A stretch of DNA of 64,000 nucleotides. Origin: Myroides indicus (GTDB taxonomy: Bacteria; Bacteroidota; Bacteroidia; Flavobacteriales; Flavobacteriaceae). A program made the translations under genes and the position numbers. Within the stretch, counting starts at the first letter, position 1. Each line of letters opens with the position of its first letter. The notes under the pieces are model-generated. The model was not told the DNA's origin. It saw only the letters and a list, made by a program, of their open reading frames with translations, and did not search any database. Positions 35,677-44,518 of the stretch are shown one piece after another. The stretch is taken from NCBI RefSeq assembly GCF_004364575.1, contig NZ_SOAG01000020.1, positions 1-64,000 of the forward strand. The letters are read 5' to 3'.

Positions 35677-36388
35677 AGAACTTATAGCTACCATTAAAGA
35701 ATTGCAACAGCTCACAATATTAGAACAATTTTATTTGGCAGGCGGAACCAATCTGTCTATTAGATATAATCATCGAGAATCAGTAGATATTGATTTGTTT
35801 TGTGAAGATATTATAGGAATTGAAGGGTTTTCTGAGCTCAAAAAAAATATTGAAGAACATTTTCAAGAACGCATAATTAATATTGGTTTTCCCACTTCAC
35901 AAAGTGATGAATTGGTCTATTTGAAAACCATATTAAAAACGGAAAATTCTTTTATAAAGGTTGAATTTATACAAGGGTTTAAATTACTTTTTCCTATTAG
36001 TATCATTGATGGTATGAGGCTTGCTGATGAAAAGGACATAGGTTTGTTTAAGTTGGAATCTTTGGTTAACCGATATGCAGAAAAGGATTTGTATGACTTA
36101 GACTATATTACTGATAATCCTAATCAGTCGTTAGAAAAATTAATGAGTTTGTATGCTCAAAAAAAGCAGCTGTATATTGATAGTAATATAAATACAATAT
36201 TTACACTGTCAAATGATTTTTGTCCGCTAAAAAATCCGGAATTGTTGTTGCTTGAAAATCATATAGAAGCACAAGGTAAAATACCTTATCATTCCGATTC
36301 TAAATTAAGAAATAATAAAACTTCTTTCAGATATCATAAATTAAATTGGAATGTGAAAGTAAAATCATTTTTAAAAAACTCCATTTAA
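35663..36388 (+). CDS. AbiEii/AbiGii-type nucleotidyltransferase toxin
   Basis: 241 residues with the family motif 'FYLAGGTNLSIRYNHRESVDIDLFCED': G27-G28-T29, H37-R38, S40 and the catalytic D42-x-D44 pair. Later 'VEFIQGF' and 'LFKLESLVNRYAEKDLYDLDYIT' match the conserved D/K-rich second half of the AbiEii fold. Family members act as type IV toxins in toxin-antitoxin pairs and cause phage abortive infection; some transfer nucleotides to tRNA. It is coupled to the DUF6922-like gene and lies 2.2 kb after the Cas13b arrays, so it is part of a defence island. Confidence 0.87.
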   Translation: MYISEELIATIKELQQLTILEQFYLAGGTNLSIRYNHRESVDIDLFCEDIIGIEGFSELKKNIEEHFQERIINIGFPTSQSDELVYLKTILKTENSFIKVEFIQGFKLLFPISIIDGMRLADEKDIGLFKLESLVNRYAEKDLYDLDYITDNPNQSLEKLMSLYAQKKQLYIDSNINTIFTLSNDFCPLKNPELLLLENHIEAQGKIPYHSDSKLRNNKTSFRYHKLNWNVKVKSFLKNSI

Positions 36389-36440
36389 AAAGGATTGAGC
36401 TGTGCTTTAACAGGAGTGTTTTAGAGAAATTAGCGTGAGA

Positions 36441-36487
36441 AATATAAGGGGTTCATAAATACTGCACACTAGAACGGTAAACACAAT
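36441..36487 (+). CRISPR. Decayed 3' half of a long CRISPR repeat
   Basis: TATAAGGGGTTCATAAATAC, then TGC, then GAACGGTAAACACAAT lines up with the 3' half of the long repeats (TAAGGAGTTCATGAATAC, TGC, GAAAGGTAAACACAAC) with scattered changes. It stands alone with no repeat or spacer on either side. Confidence 0.6.
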
Positions 36488-36565
36488 GTGTGTTAAAATA
36501 GTTTTGAAGTCAAACAATAAGTTCTCTATTTTCTATAAAGGTTTTTTATTGCTTTTTCCCACTTT

Positions 36566-36630
36566 CCTTCGAACTTTCTTCGAGGATCCTTCGACAAAAG
36601 TACCGTTTTTGCGAAGCGCAGTCGAAGGAG
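36566..36630 (+). repeat. Dispersed repeat P, copy 4 (3' module only)
   Basis: CCTTCGAACTTTCTTCGAGG, then ATCCTTCGACAAAAGTACCG and GCGAAGCGCAGTCGAAG, matching the 3' module of copies 1 and 3. Confidence 0.7.
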
Positions 36631-36857
36631 TGTCGAACAACACTCGAAGAACACCCAAAAAGTAGTGATTTGGTATTTGTGAAGAAGGCTTGTTATATCA
36701 GGGCTAAACAGCACTTTTACACCTGTTGGTATACCGCTGATAAAAAAACATACCAGACTTATGCGGTCATATCCGATCAATAGCGGTCACATGCGGACAT
36801 GACATCTTTCTTTTAACAGAAAAAATGCAGTAATTAGATGGTTTATATGATAAAAGC

Positions 36858-36895
36858 TTAAAAATAGAGGTTATAACAGTCTTTGGTAAAAGGGG
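36858..36895 (+). CRISPR. Possible decayed leader-repeat junction
   Basis: AATAGAGGTTATAACAGTCT followed by TTGGTAAAAGG resembles the junction TTAGAG + GTTGTAACTGCCTTTATTTT seen at both array starts. The match is short and imperfect, so confidence is modest. Confidence 0.4.
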
Positions 36896-36956
36896 TAGGG
36901 GAAGTCTGTATAATCTAATTTTGTTTTGCTTATTGTCGTTTTTTCTTAAAATTGTT

Positions 36957-37986
36957 CTTTAATGCCTTCACAACGACCTCATCTCTCTGTCGAGTGTCTT
37001 CTTGGTGCAGTTTTGTATAAAACTATATGGGCGAAGCCACCGTCATATAGTTTGCAAAACAAACCTTAGAAAGACCGATAGGAGAAATGCAGTCTTGATT
37101 TTTTTTGATACTTTTTTTCATCAAGGAAAAGAAAGTATAAAATGAAATATTCCTTTTTCTTATTCTTTTGTAAGGGGTACAAAAGAATCAAAATTCCCTC
37201 TAGCTGCACCTGTCTTCGCGGTCTTTTTGCGCCTTATTCAGGCACGAATACAAACTGCCTACGGCTTGTATTCTCAGCACTTCATTTCGGCTTAAAGACG
37301 TTCGCTTGTCAGCTGATGCGGTTTGGTGCGGATGTTATTTTAGATTTGTAAATCATATTATCGTTTTTACTTCAAATTAGACTTTAATGCCTTTCCCATG
37401 GCATCATGATTTCTGCGAGTGTCAAACGCTTGCGAATTCTGTCAAAAAAGAAAAGGGTGTCCGAGGCGTAGTGAAACGGAGCTAGTATTTTTTCTTTTAG
37501 GAATCAAAAGCAGATTTGACCGTAGAAATAATGCAGCCCTGATCTTTTGCTTCGTTTTGTATCAAGACAAAATGAAGGGGGGATGATGATTATATTTTCT
37601 TTATTTTCTTTTTGATAACCCCAAAAAGAAACAAAAAGGGTTTCGCTCCACCTGCCTTCGCGGTCTTTTTACGCCTTATTCAGGCACGAATACAAACTGC
37701 CTACGGCTTGTATTCTCAGCACTTCATTTCGGCTTAAAGACGTTCGCTTGTCAGCTGAGGCGGTTTGGTGCGGATGTTTATTTTAGATTTGTAAATCATA
37801 TTATCGTTTTTACTTCAAATTAGACTTTAATGCCTTTCCCATGGCATCATGATTTCTGCGAGTGTCAAACGCTTGCAGATTCTGTTAAAAAAGAAAAGGG
37901 TGTCCGAGGTGTAGTGAAACGGAACTAGTATTTTTTCTTTTAGGAATCAAAAGCAGATTTGACCGTAGAAATAATGCAACCTTGAA
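36957..37986 (+). repeat. Composite intergenic repeats Y2, X2 and X3 (right flank of the accessory region)
   Basis: Y2 (36957-37360) is the same unit as Y1, including the AAACTATATG/CATATAGTTT stem (37020-37053) and the shared 3' module. X2 (37382-37803) matches X1 and X3 (37825-37986) is its 5' module only. All are in the same orientation as the left-flank copies, about 11.4-12.3 kb away. The shared module contains GAATACAA...TTGTATTC. The remainder of 36389-38516 has no supported gene; short frames in it overlap the repeats. Confidence 0.85.
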
Positions 37987-38461
37987 ATCGTAAGATTCGA
38001 CGTTCTTTAGTGTTGAAATATTAAATTCGCGTCATTTTTTGCTTCGTTTTACTTCACATCGTGTCTATTTTGATAGGAGTTCAGTGATTATTTGATTTTA
38101 AGCGTTTTTATTTTTATTTAAAATCAAATAGTTGTATCAAGGAAAAGAAAGTATAAGATGAAATATTTCTTTTTAAAAGGTTTCTTTATCTTTTTGATAC
38201 CTCCAACTATTAGCTTTTTCCATTTTGTCAGTTATTGTTGAAAAGCTAATAATCATGAGACACAATCTTAAATAGACGCTTAGTCGAATAAAAAGAAATA
38301 AAAAGGGTTTGGCTTGATGTAATTAGTTTGTTATTAGCTCTTCTGCTAAGTTCGTTGAGCTTAAAGTGCTTTTGTCTGAACTGTATAAAAAATTACTGTC
38401 ACTATTTTTAAGAAGTACAAAATAGCTTTTAATTTGAGCACATTTTATTAAGGAATATATT

Positions 38462-38500
38462 AAAAGAGCCGTTTTAGATATTCTAAAACGGCTCTTTTAC
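38462..38500. terminator. Terminator after the 283-aa outer-membrane protein gene
   Basis: AAAAGAGCCGTTTTAGA / TCTAAAACGGCTCTTTT, perfect 17-bp stem with a 3-nt loop; works on both strands. Confidence 0.9.
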
Positions 38501-38516
38501 ACTATATGTACAATCT

Positions 38517-39368
38517 TTATAATCTAAATATACCTCCAAAAGCAATCACGGTTTCGCCAAAAAAGAAATCGTGCATGGCTTTGTCTTTTTTACTGGCAGT
38601 AGTACGTACGTCATACATATTTATATATCCGCCTTTTAGTTCTGTCTGAACAAAGAAGTGTTTAAAAAAGGTAATGTTTAGCCCGGCTTTGACAGAAGTA
38701 CCTAATCCGGCTAAATGAAATTCGTCATAGCGTTCTTTACCTAAGAGCGTAGTGTTGGTTTTAGGATATATAATTCCAAATCCAATTCCTTCCGTTAAAT
38801 TAATCTGTACTTTATCCGTATTCCATATTCCGAATAGTTTGGAAATATCATCTACGCGGTTTAGTTCAAAATTTAAATAATTTAAACCGTCGGTGTGTTC
38901 AAACATTAAAAACTTTTCTGTTAACAGAACCTGATTGGGGTTTCCCGGAACTTTTTCGTCATACGACCCCTCATTTGGATAATATCCGGTATAGTTTACG
39001 GTTTTGTCTTGAGACATTACATATTTCATGTGGTCAACGCCTATAGAGATGTTGTATTTGTCGCTGATAAAATATCCGATTCTTAAATTGGTTTGCGGAA
39101 TAGTCATACGACCGGGATTGATGTAGTCTACATGCCAGCCTTTAGGTTTGTCGTGTGCATGAACATTTTCCAACGTAAAATCATAATCTTCTCCCCGAAA
39201 GCGAATATCAGATTTTGTATAATATCCTCTGTTACCTCCCCAATAAATATAGAACTTTCCTTTGTTGGAATCGGTATATCTCATCGGTGTGGTTACTGCT
39301 TCCTGTGCAAATCCTAACGAGGTGATGAATAAAGCTGTTACACCAAATAGTCTAGTGATATATTTCAT
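38517..39368 (-). CDS. Exported outer-membrane beta-barrel protein, function unknown
   Basis: 283 residues with signal peptide (MKYITRLFGVTALFITSLGFAQE). Alternating strands such as 'KFYIYWGGNRGYYTKSDIRF', 'TNLRIGYFISDKYNISIGVDHMKYVM', 'SVKAGLNITFFKHFFVQTELKGGYINMYDV' and the terminal 'FGETVIAFGGIFRL' with aromatic-x-Leu end indicate a small barrel of 10-12 strands. I do not recognise a specific family. It has its own perfect -7 element and terminator and is separated by another terminator from the FadL-like gene, so it is probably transcribed alone. Confidence 0.75.
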   Translation of the reverse strand: MKYITRLFGVTALFITSLGFAQEAVTTPMRYTDSNKGKFYIYWGGNRGYYTKSDIRFRGEDYDFTLENVHAHDKPKGWHVDYINPGRMTIPQTNLRIGYFISDKYNISIGVDHMKYVMSQDKTVNYTGYYPNEGSYDEKVPGNPNQVLLTEKFLMFEHTDGLNYLNFELNRVDDISKLFGIWNTDKVQINLTEGIGFGIIYPKTNTTLLGKERYDEFHLAGLGTSVKAGLNITFFKHFFVQTELKGGYINMYDVRTTASKKDKAMHDFFFGETVIAFGGIFRL

Positions 39369-39406
39369 AATACCAATCTTATTAGTCGTTTGTTTTTAAT
39401 GTGGTG

Positions 39407-39414
39407 CAAAGGTA
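39407..39414 (-). promoter_or_regulatory. -7 element TACCTTTG for the 283-aa barrel gene
   Basis: Perfect TAnnTTTG on the minus strand, about 38 nt before the start. No clear -33 at 19 bp. Confidence 0.55.
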
Positions 39415-39417
39415 CAA

Positions 39418-39460
39418 TAAAAAAATCTCTTCATACTTTGGGAATGAAGAGATTTTTAGT
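39418..39460. terminator. Terminator after the FadL-like gene
   Basis: AAAAAATCTCTTCAT / ATGAAGAGATTTTT stem with a 9-nt loop, 20 nt after the FadL-like stop on the minus strand. Confidence 0.85.
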
Positions 39461-39477
39461 GCTAAATATTCTAAAAA

Positions 39478-41046
39478 CTAGAAATTTATGTTGTAAGTTA
39501 GGTTAATCCAGTTGTCTTTTGTTTTTATGTTTGCAAGGCTGGTTAAGTTATCCATGAACGATGTATCAAGCAAACCTCTTTTGTAGCTTCTTGTGGCATA
39601 GCTGTAAGATAAATCAAGTCGCGAACCGCCAAAATCATATCCGATACCGGCAGAAAAACTGTTTAAGTCTCCGGCAAGTTTTACATCTTTATATGGACTT
39701 TCTTCATATCTGTATCCTCCTCTGATACTTACCTGTTTAATTCTGTATTCTGCACCTATTCTTAGTTCGCCGGCAGTTTTCATATTATTTTTAAAGCTTT
39801 GGTTCAGCATGTTATAGGCATCGTCATATTTAGGTCTAAATTCGTTTTTGCTGTAATCCTGTAAGGAATAGTCTACACTGATTAATCCTCGTTCTCCGAA
39901 AATATAGGCTAAACTTCCGGTATATTTAGATGGGGTTCTGAGGTTATAACGGTCATATAGGTTGACCACATTCGGATAAACACCGCCGCGTTCGCCATCT
40001 GTAAAAGAAGTATTTAAAGACTGGGTAAGTTCGTCGTTTAAACTATACCAGGTCGGAGATTGATAAGTAAGACCGGCTCTTAAATCGTCTGTTATTTTTA
40101 CAATAGCCCCCAGATCAAAAGAAAAACCAGTTCCGTAGGTGTACAGATAGTTGTTGAATACAGCCGATGTAACGGGTGGTAAATCGTTGTTGCTCTGGGT
40201 TGGTGGTTGAGAATTAAACGTTTCAAGACTACTGCTGTTTTGTGTGTAGTCTATTACATGAAGGTTAAGATTGGTACCTATGTAAAAACGCTCGTTTAAT
40301 TCAACAGCAAAGTTTCCGCTGAATTGTCCCGTATAGCCTGTTGTACTGATAGCGCGTGCTTGAGCAGAACGTCCGTCAAAGTTTTTTTCATAACCATCGC
40401 TGTTGTTCAGCGGATTTATCAAACCTGCCTGATAGGCAAGATAAGCCTGTTGTCCGTTGTATCCGTTTTGGTATCCGGCATTAATGTATCCGTCGGTATG
40501 GTTTGTATTTCCCTGATCTACTACATTTATCCCGATGGGTCCGCCATTGCGCCCTCCGTGATTGGCAATTTGCAAAAAGTAATCGCCTAATCCGGTATTG
40601 TTCATCGGACTATTGCCCGAAAAATACATGTCATTTCGTAAATTTTTAGTGCTTTCGTAGTTCAGACCTATGGTGAACTTTGACATTGTAGCATTGGGAT
40701 TATTGGATTTAAATACAAACAGAGCGCCCATTTGTCCAAGATCTAAACCTGAATATCTTTCAGAATTGTGATTGCCAAAATAATTGGATTTGTTATTTCT
40801 GTTGAGGTACGACAAGCTTAAAGCAGCAGTATTATAATTAAAGATAGCACTTCCTGCCGGGTTGACTTTTAAAGCAGATAAATCTCCTCCTACGGCTCCA
40901 AAAGCACCGCTCATTCCTCTAAAGCGAGCTGTGCCGCTAAGGTCGGATTCGTTGTATCTCATCACATCTCCCGGAGAAAGTTCCTGTGCATTCACGAAAC
41001 TGTTCAGGGCTAAAAATCCGATTAAACTTAAAAAATATTTATTCAT
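39478..41046 (-). CDS. OmpP1/FadL/TodX-like outer-membrane transport protein
   Basis: 522 residues with signal peptide (ends 'LNSFVNAQ'). The start of the mature protein, 'ELSPGDVMRYNESDLSGTARFRGMSGAFGAVGGDLSALKVNPAG', is the FadL/OmpP1 pattern where 'MGGAFGAVGGDLSALxxNPAG' forms the hatch. The C-terminal strands end 'TKDNWINLTYNINF'. The family carries hydrophobic molecules such as fatty acids across the outer membrane. It lies 32 bp after a Tyr-rich lipoprotein gene on the same strand and is probably co-transcribed with it; no other clue to the substrate is present. Confidence 0.88.
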   Translation of the reverse strand: MNKYFLSLIGFLALNSFVNAQELSPGDVMRYNESDLSGTARFRGMSGAFGAVGGDLSALKVNPAGSAIFNYNTAALSLSYLNRNNKSNYFGNHNSERYSGLDLGQMGALFVFKSNNPNATMSKFTIGLNYESTKNLRNDMYFSGNSPMNNTGLGDYFLQIANHGGRNGGPIGINVVDQGNTNHTDGYINAGYQNGYNGQQAYLAYQAGLINPLNNSDGYEKNFDGRSAQARAISTTGYTGQFSGNFAVELNERFYIGTNLNLHVIDYTQNSSSLETFNSQPPTQSNNDLPPVTSAVFNNYLYTYGTGFSFDLGAIVKITDDLRAGLTYQSPTWYSLNDELTQSLNTSFTDGERGGVYPNVVNLYDRYNLRTPSKYTGSLAYIFGERGLISVDYSLQDYSKNEFRPKYDDAYNMLNQSFKNNMKTAGELRIGAEYRIKQVSIRGGYRYEESPYKDVKLAGDLNSFSAGIGYDFGGSRLDLSYSYATRSYKRGLLDTSFMDNLTSLANIKTKDNWINLTYNINF

Positions 41047-41078
41047 ATATAATAGTCTTGCTTAATAAAAAATGAAAA

Positions 41079-42080
41079 TTATCTTCTGTAACTACTGCGA
41101 GAACTTCCGCCGGTTGCACTTCCGCCATAACTTCCTCTGGAAGAAGAAGGGCTTGAATAACTGCTTCTGGAAGAATTGTAAGAACTTCTGGAATTATTAT
41201 AGCTGTTGGTACTGTTGCTTCTTGTGCTGTTATTGTAATAGCTCGAATTGTTGTATCGGTTGCTGTTGTAATTTGAGTTAGTGTTGTACGAACTTCTTGA
41301 GCGATTATAATTGGTGTTTTGCTGATTGTTTGAATTCGTATTGTAAATCGGTCTGCCCGTTCTGTAATTGTTGTCTCTTACCTGATAACTGCTGCGTGTG
41401 TTGTACGAAGAACGTGCATTTGCAGTATTTGTGCCAGTACGCGAATAATAGGAGTTATTTCGTAGCGAATTGCTGTTATACGGCGTTCTTTGGGTGGCAT
41501 AATAAGACGAACGTGCTCCTGCCGGGTAGGCTGTGTTTGCATAATAGCGGTGATAAGGATAATATCCTCCGTAATAATACGGATAACCATATCCCCAGTA
41601 ATTATATCTCCATGGATTGTAATAACCATAATAGCCCCATCCCCATCCGAAGCTTAAACTTGAGCCCCAGTAAAAGGAATCGTAAAACGGATCGTAATAT
41701 CCGCCCCAATAAGACCAGTAGGGAGAGCCGTAATAGCCGCTGTTAAAAACGTTTACCTGAAAGCTGCTCGGTTCACTGCCCCAAGAACCATACCCGGTGG
41801 TACTGATAGGCTGGTAGCTTAAAACGCTGTCGTTTACAGGAGACTGATAGGTGTTTACATCTGTAAAATACTCTAATTCTTCACTTCGGGACTTAAAGTA
41901 ATTTTCGTAATAATCCGCGTCTTTTGTTGTATTATATGTATATGTTCTATTTTTGTCGTAAATTCCGTCATCGTAATATGATGCGCTGTGATAGGTACTA
42001 CAAGAAACAGCCAATCCCCCTAATATAACCAGAAAGCTCAGTTTACCTGATAAGTTGAGTTTTGCAAGAATTGTTTTCAT
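41079..42080 (-). CDS. Tyr/Trp/Gly- and Asn/Ser/Tyr-rich low-complexity lipoprotein
   Basis: 333 residues. Signal peptide with a lipobox-like 'GLAVSC' (acceptor C27). About 28-110 is ordinary acidic sequence ('TKDADYYENYFKSRSEELEYF'). About 112-185 is extremely rich in Tyr, Trp, Gly and Pro ('WGYYGYYNPWRYNYWGYG'). The last about 140 residues are Asn/Ser/Tyr/Arg-rich, with repeated 'SSYNSSRSSY'-type units, ending in Gly/Ser then SYRR. Such composition suggests a disordered, possibly cohesive or phase-separating surface protein. Its own -7 element lies about 30 nt upstream and the FadL-like gene follows. Function unknown. Confidence 0.8.
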   Translation of the reverse strand: MKTILAKLNLSGKLSFLVILGGLAVSCSTYHSASYYDDGIYDKNRTYTYNTTKDADYYENYFKSRSEELEYFTDVNTYQSPVNDSVLSYQPISTTGYGSWGSEPSSFQVNVFNSGYYGSPYWSYWGGYYDPFYDSFYWGSSLSFGWGWGYYGYYNPWRYNYWGYGYPYYYGGYYPYHRYYANTAYPAGARSSYYATQRTPYNSNSLRNNSYYSRTGTNTANARSSYNTRSSYQVRDNNYRTGRPIYNTNSNNQQNTNYNRSRSSYNTNSNYNSNRYNNSSYYNNSTRSNSTNSYNNSRSSYNSSRSSYSSPSSSRGSYGGSATGGSSRSSYRR

Positions 42081-42109
42081 TTCGTTGTGTTTTTAATTGT
42101 TCGTACAAA

Positions 42110-42117
42110 CAAATTTA
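42110..42117 (-). promoter_or_regulatory. -7 element TAAATTTG for the lipoprotein/FadL-like genes
   Basis: Perfect TAnnTTTG on the minus strand, 29 nt before the lipoprotein start. Confidence 0.55.
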
Positions 42118-42183
42118 ATTAGTTTTGTCGATTATTCTAGTTAATTAAGAGTTAAACAATATTTTAGGGCTAATATATAAAGA

Positions 42184-43659
42184 ATGAGTAAAAGTATTAC
42201 TAAAAGAGCGGAGGACTATTCGAAATGGTACAATGAGCTTGTTGTAAAAGCAGATTTGGCAGAAAATTCGGGTGTTCGCGGGTGTATGGTTATCAAGCCG
42301 TACGGATATGCTATCTGGGAAAAGATGCAGGCAGAATTAGATAGAATGTTTAAAGAAACAGGACATCAGAATGCTTATTTTCCGCTGTTTATCCCCAAGT
42401 CTTATTTTAGTAAAGAAGCGAGTCACGTAGATGGTTTTGCCAAAGAATGTGCCGTTGTTACTCATTACCGCCTGAAGACAGGAGAAGACGGAAAAACAAT
42501 AGAAGTGGATCCGGATGCTAAATTGGAAGAAGAGCTTATTGTGCGTCCTACTTCAGAAACAATTATTTGGGACACTTACAGAAAGTGGATTGAATCTTAC
42601 CGCGATTTGCCTATTTTGGTCAATCAGTGGGCAAATGTGGTGCGCTGGGAAATGAGAACGCGCTTGTTTTTGAGAACAGCAGAGTTTTTGTGGCAGGAAG
42701 GGCATACAGCACATGCTACCCAAGAGGAAGCTGTTGCAGAAGCAGAGCAAATGCTGAATGTTTATGCTGATTTTGCAGAAAACTTTATGGCTATTCCTGT
42801 TGTAAAAGGATATAAGACAGAAAATGAACGTTTTGCCGGAGCAGTAGAAACGTATTGCATAGAAGCTTTGATGCAGGACGGAAAAGCATTGCAGGCGGGA
42901 ACTTCTCACTTTTTGGGACAGAATTTTGCTAAGGCATTTGACGTAAAGTTTACCAGTCAGGAAGGAAAACAAGAATACGTTTGGGCTACGTCATGGGGAG
43001 TAAGTACCCGATTGATGGGAGCTTTGATTATGACCCATTCTGATGATAATGGTTTGGTGTTGCCTCCAAATTTAGCACCAATTCAGGTTGTTATTGTACC
43101 GATTCACAGAAATGACGAACAGCTGGAAGCGATTCGCGAAGAAGTGAAAAAAATTACCGATCAATTTAAAAAACTGCATATTTCTTTTAAATTTGACGAC
43201 CGAACTACACTGAAACCAGGGTGGAAATTTAATGAATATGAGCTAAAAGGCGTACCGATTCGTTTGGCAGTAGGACCGAAAGATTTGGAAAACGGAACTT
43301 TTGAAGTGGCGCGACGTGATACGTTGACAAAAGAAGTGATTGCTAAAGAGGGGTTAGTTGAATATGTACAAAATTTGTTGGAAGAAATTCAAGTTAATTT
43401 GTATAAAAAGGCGCATCAATACAGAGCTGAACACATCACCGAAGTAAATTCGTTTGACGAATTTGAAAAAGTTTTGGAAACCAAAGGCGGATTTTTATCT
43501 GCACATTGGGATGGAACAGTTGAAACGGAAGAGAAAATAAAAGAACTGACCAAGGCAACTATCAGATGTATTCCAATCGATAGAAAAGAGGAAGAAGGAA
43601 AATGCGTGCTAACTGGAAATCCGTCTAAAGGAAGAGTGCTGTTTGCCAGAGCGTATTAA
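42184..43659 (+). CDS. proS: Prolyl-tRNA synthetase, archaeal/eukaryote-like type
   Basis: 491 residues, the short form without the bacterial editing insertion. '[40 protein letters not shown]', motif 2 '[26 protein letters not shown]' and motif 3 '[29 protein letters not shown]' define a class II ProRS of the type-3 group used by Bacteroidota. The C-terminal zinc-binding-like extension is present ('[32 protein letters not shown]'), with only one cysteine visible there. It charges tRNA-Pro. Divergent from the lipoprotein gene. Confidence 0.96.
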   Translation: MSKSITKRAEDYSKWYNELVVKADLAENSGVRGCMVIKPYGYAIWEKMQAELDRMFKETGHQNAYFPLFIPKSYFSKEASHVDGFAKECAVVTHYRLKTGEDGKTIEVDPDAKLEEELIVRPTSETIIWDTYRKWIESYRDLPILVNQWANVVRWEMRTRLFLRTAEFLWQEGHTAHATQEEAVAEAEQMLNVYADFAENFMAIPVVKGYKTENERFAGAVETYCIEALMQDGKALQAGTSHFLGQNFAKAFDVKFTSQEGKQEYVWATSWGVSTRLMGALIMTHSDDNGLVLPPNLAPIQVVIVPIHRNDEQLEAIREEVKKITDQFKKLHISFKFDDRTTLKPGWKFNEYELKGVPIRLAVGPKDLENGTFEVARRDTLTKEVIAKEGLVEYVQNLLEEIQVNLYKKAHQYRAEHITEVNSFDEFEKVLETKGGFLSAHWDGTVETEEKIKELTKATIRCIPIDRKEEEGKCVLTGNPSKGRVLFARAY

Positions 43660-43805
43660 AAGTAAAAATGATATGATTGAAAACATACTTTGTAATAGGA
43701 TAAAGTGATTTTAAAAAGAGAAGCGGATGGGATTGGTTAAAATCTTACTTTTTTTTGTCTCTGCCATACCTATACAAAGGAGAAATAGGAATTGATTTTG
43801 ACAAA

Positions 43806-44103
43806 ATGACTTTTGCTGGGGTATGACGAGGACGAGAGTAAAAAAGTTGAATTTGAGTTTTACAAAAGGAGGATTTCAGAACTTTGTTTAGGGTGTGATG
43901 AAATTTATAGTTTTTATCAAGCCAAAGGAGTGGGGGTATTTTGGTCGCCAATTAGCCTTGTGTATGAAGGATTTTTTGATAAAAATGATATAAAATACTA
44001 TTTGATTTTAAATTTTAACGGGATTACTGCCGATAATGAAGAGTTGTTTGAATTTAAAAAAACAGACTGTCTCATTAAAATAGATAAGGGAAGTGCGAAG
44101 TAA
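43806..44103 (+). pseudogene. Small hypothetical gene, apparently frameshifted at its start
   Basis: A frame ending at 44103 codes about 95 residues of normal-looking sequence ('GYDEDESKKVEFEFYKRRISELCLGCDEIYSFYQAKGVGVFWSPISLVYEGFFDKNDIKYYLILNF') but has no ATG. An ATG at 43806 in another frame reads M-T-F-A-G and would run straight into it if the GGGG at 43818-43821 had one G less. This is best explained by a one-base insertion, real or a sequencing error. The protein is not recognised; it resembles small immunity-like or DUF proteins only in composition. Confidence 0.45.
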
Positions 44104-44142
44104 AAAGGGATAAATCTTTTTAAAACTTTCTTTTAAAAAAGC

Positions 44143-44172
44143 TTGCGGATTTGAAAAAAAGATGTACTTTTG
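44143..44172 (+). promoter_or_regulatory. Promoter of the tRNA-Glu/rpsT unit
   Basis: TTG (44143-44145), 19 bp, then TACTTTTG (44165-44172), an exact -33/-7 arrangement 23 nt before the first tRNA. Confidence 0.72.
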
Positions 44173-44195
44173 CATCCGCGTTGAATAAACAACAC

Positions 44196-44267
44196 GGTCC
44201 GTTCGTCTAGGGGTTAGGACGCCAGGTTTTCATCCTGGTAACAGGGGTTCGATTCCCCTACGGACTA
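44196..44267 (+). tRNA. tRNA-Glu (TTC), copy 1
   Basis: Cloverleaf with acceptor GGTCCGT/ACGGACT (a G-U first pair), anticodon stem CCAGG/CCTGG with loop reading TTC, and T-arm AGGGGTTCGATTCCCCT. CCA is not encoded. First of four identical copies spaced 107-108 bp apart. Confidence 0.96.
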
Positions 44268-44303
44268 CAGGTTCTTTAAACAGAATTGCAAACACAAATT
44301 TTT

Positions 44304-44375
44304 GGTCCGTTCGTCTAGGGGTTAGGACGCCAGGTTTTCATCCTGGTAACAGGGGTTCGATTCCCCTACGGACTA
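44304..44375 (+). tRNA. tRNA-Glu (TTC), copy 2
   Basis: Identical to copy 1; separated by a spacer that is itself conserved (CAGGTTCTTTAAACAGAATT...). Confidence 0.96.
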
Positions 44376-44410
44376 CAGGTTCTTTAAACAGAATTGCAAA
44401 CACAAATTTT

Positions 44411-44482
44411 GGTCCGTTCGTCTAGGGGTTAGGACGCCAGGTTTTCATCCTGGTAACAGGGGTTCGATTCCCCTACGGACTA
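44411..44482 (+). tRNA. tRNA-Glu (TTC), copy 3
   Basis: Identical to copy 1; the preceding spacer is one T shorter. Confidence 0.96.
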
Positions 44483-44518
44483 CAGGTTCTTTAAACAGAA
44501 TTGCAAACACAAATTTTT

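Noticed and set aside
37142..37351. 69-aa open frame in the right-flank repeats
   Set aside because: It lies over the shared repeat module and is not kept in the other copies.
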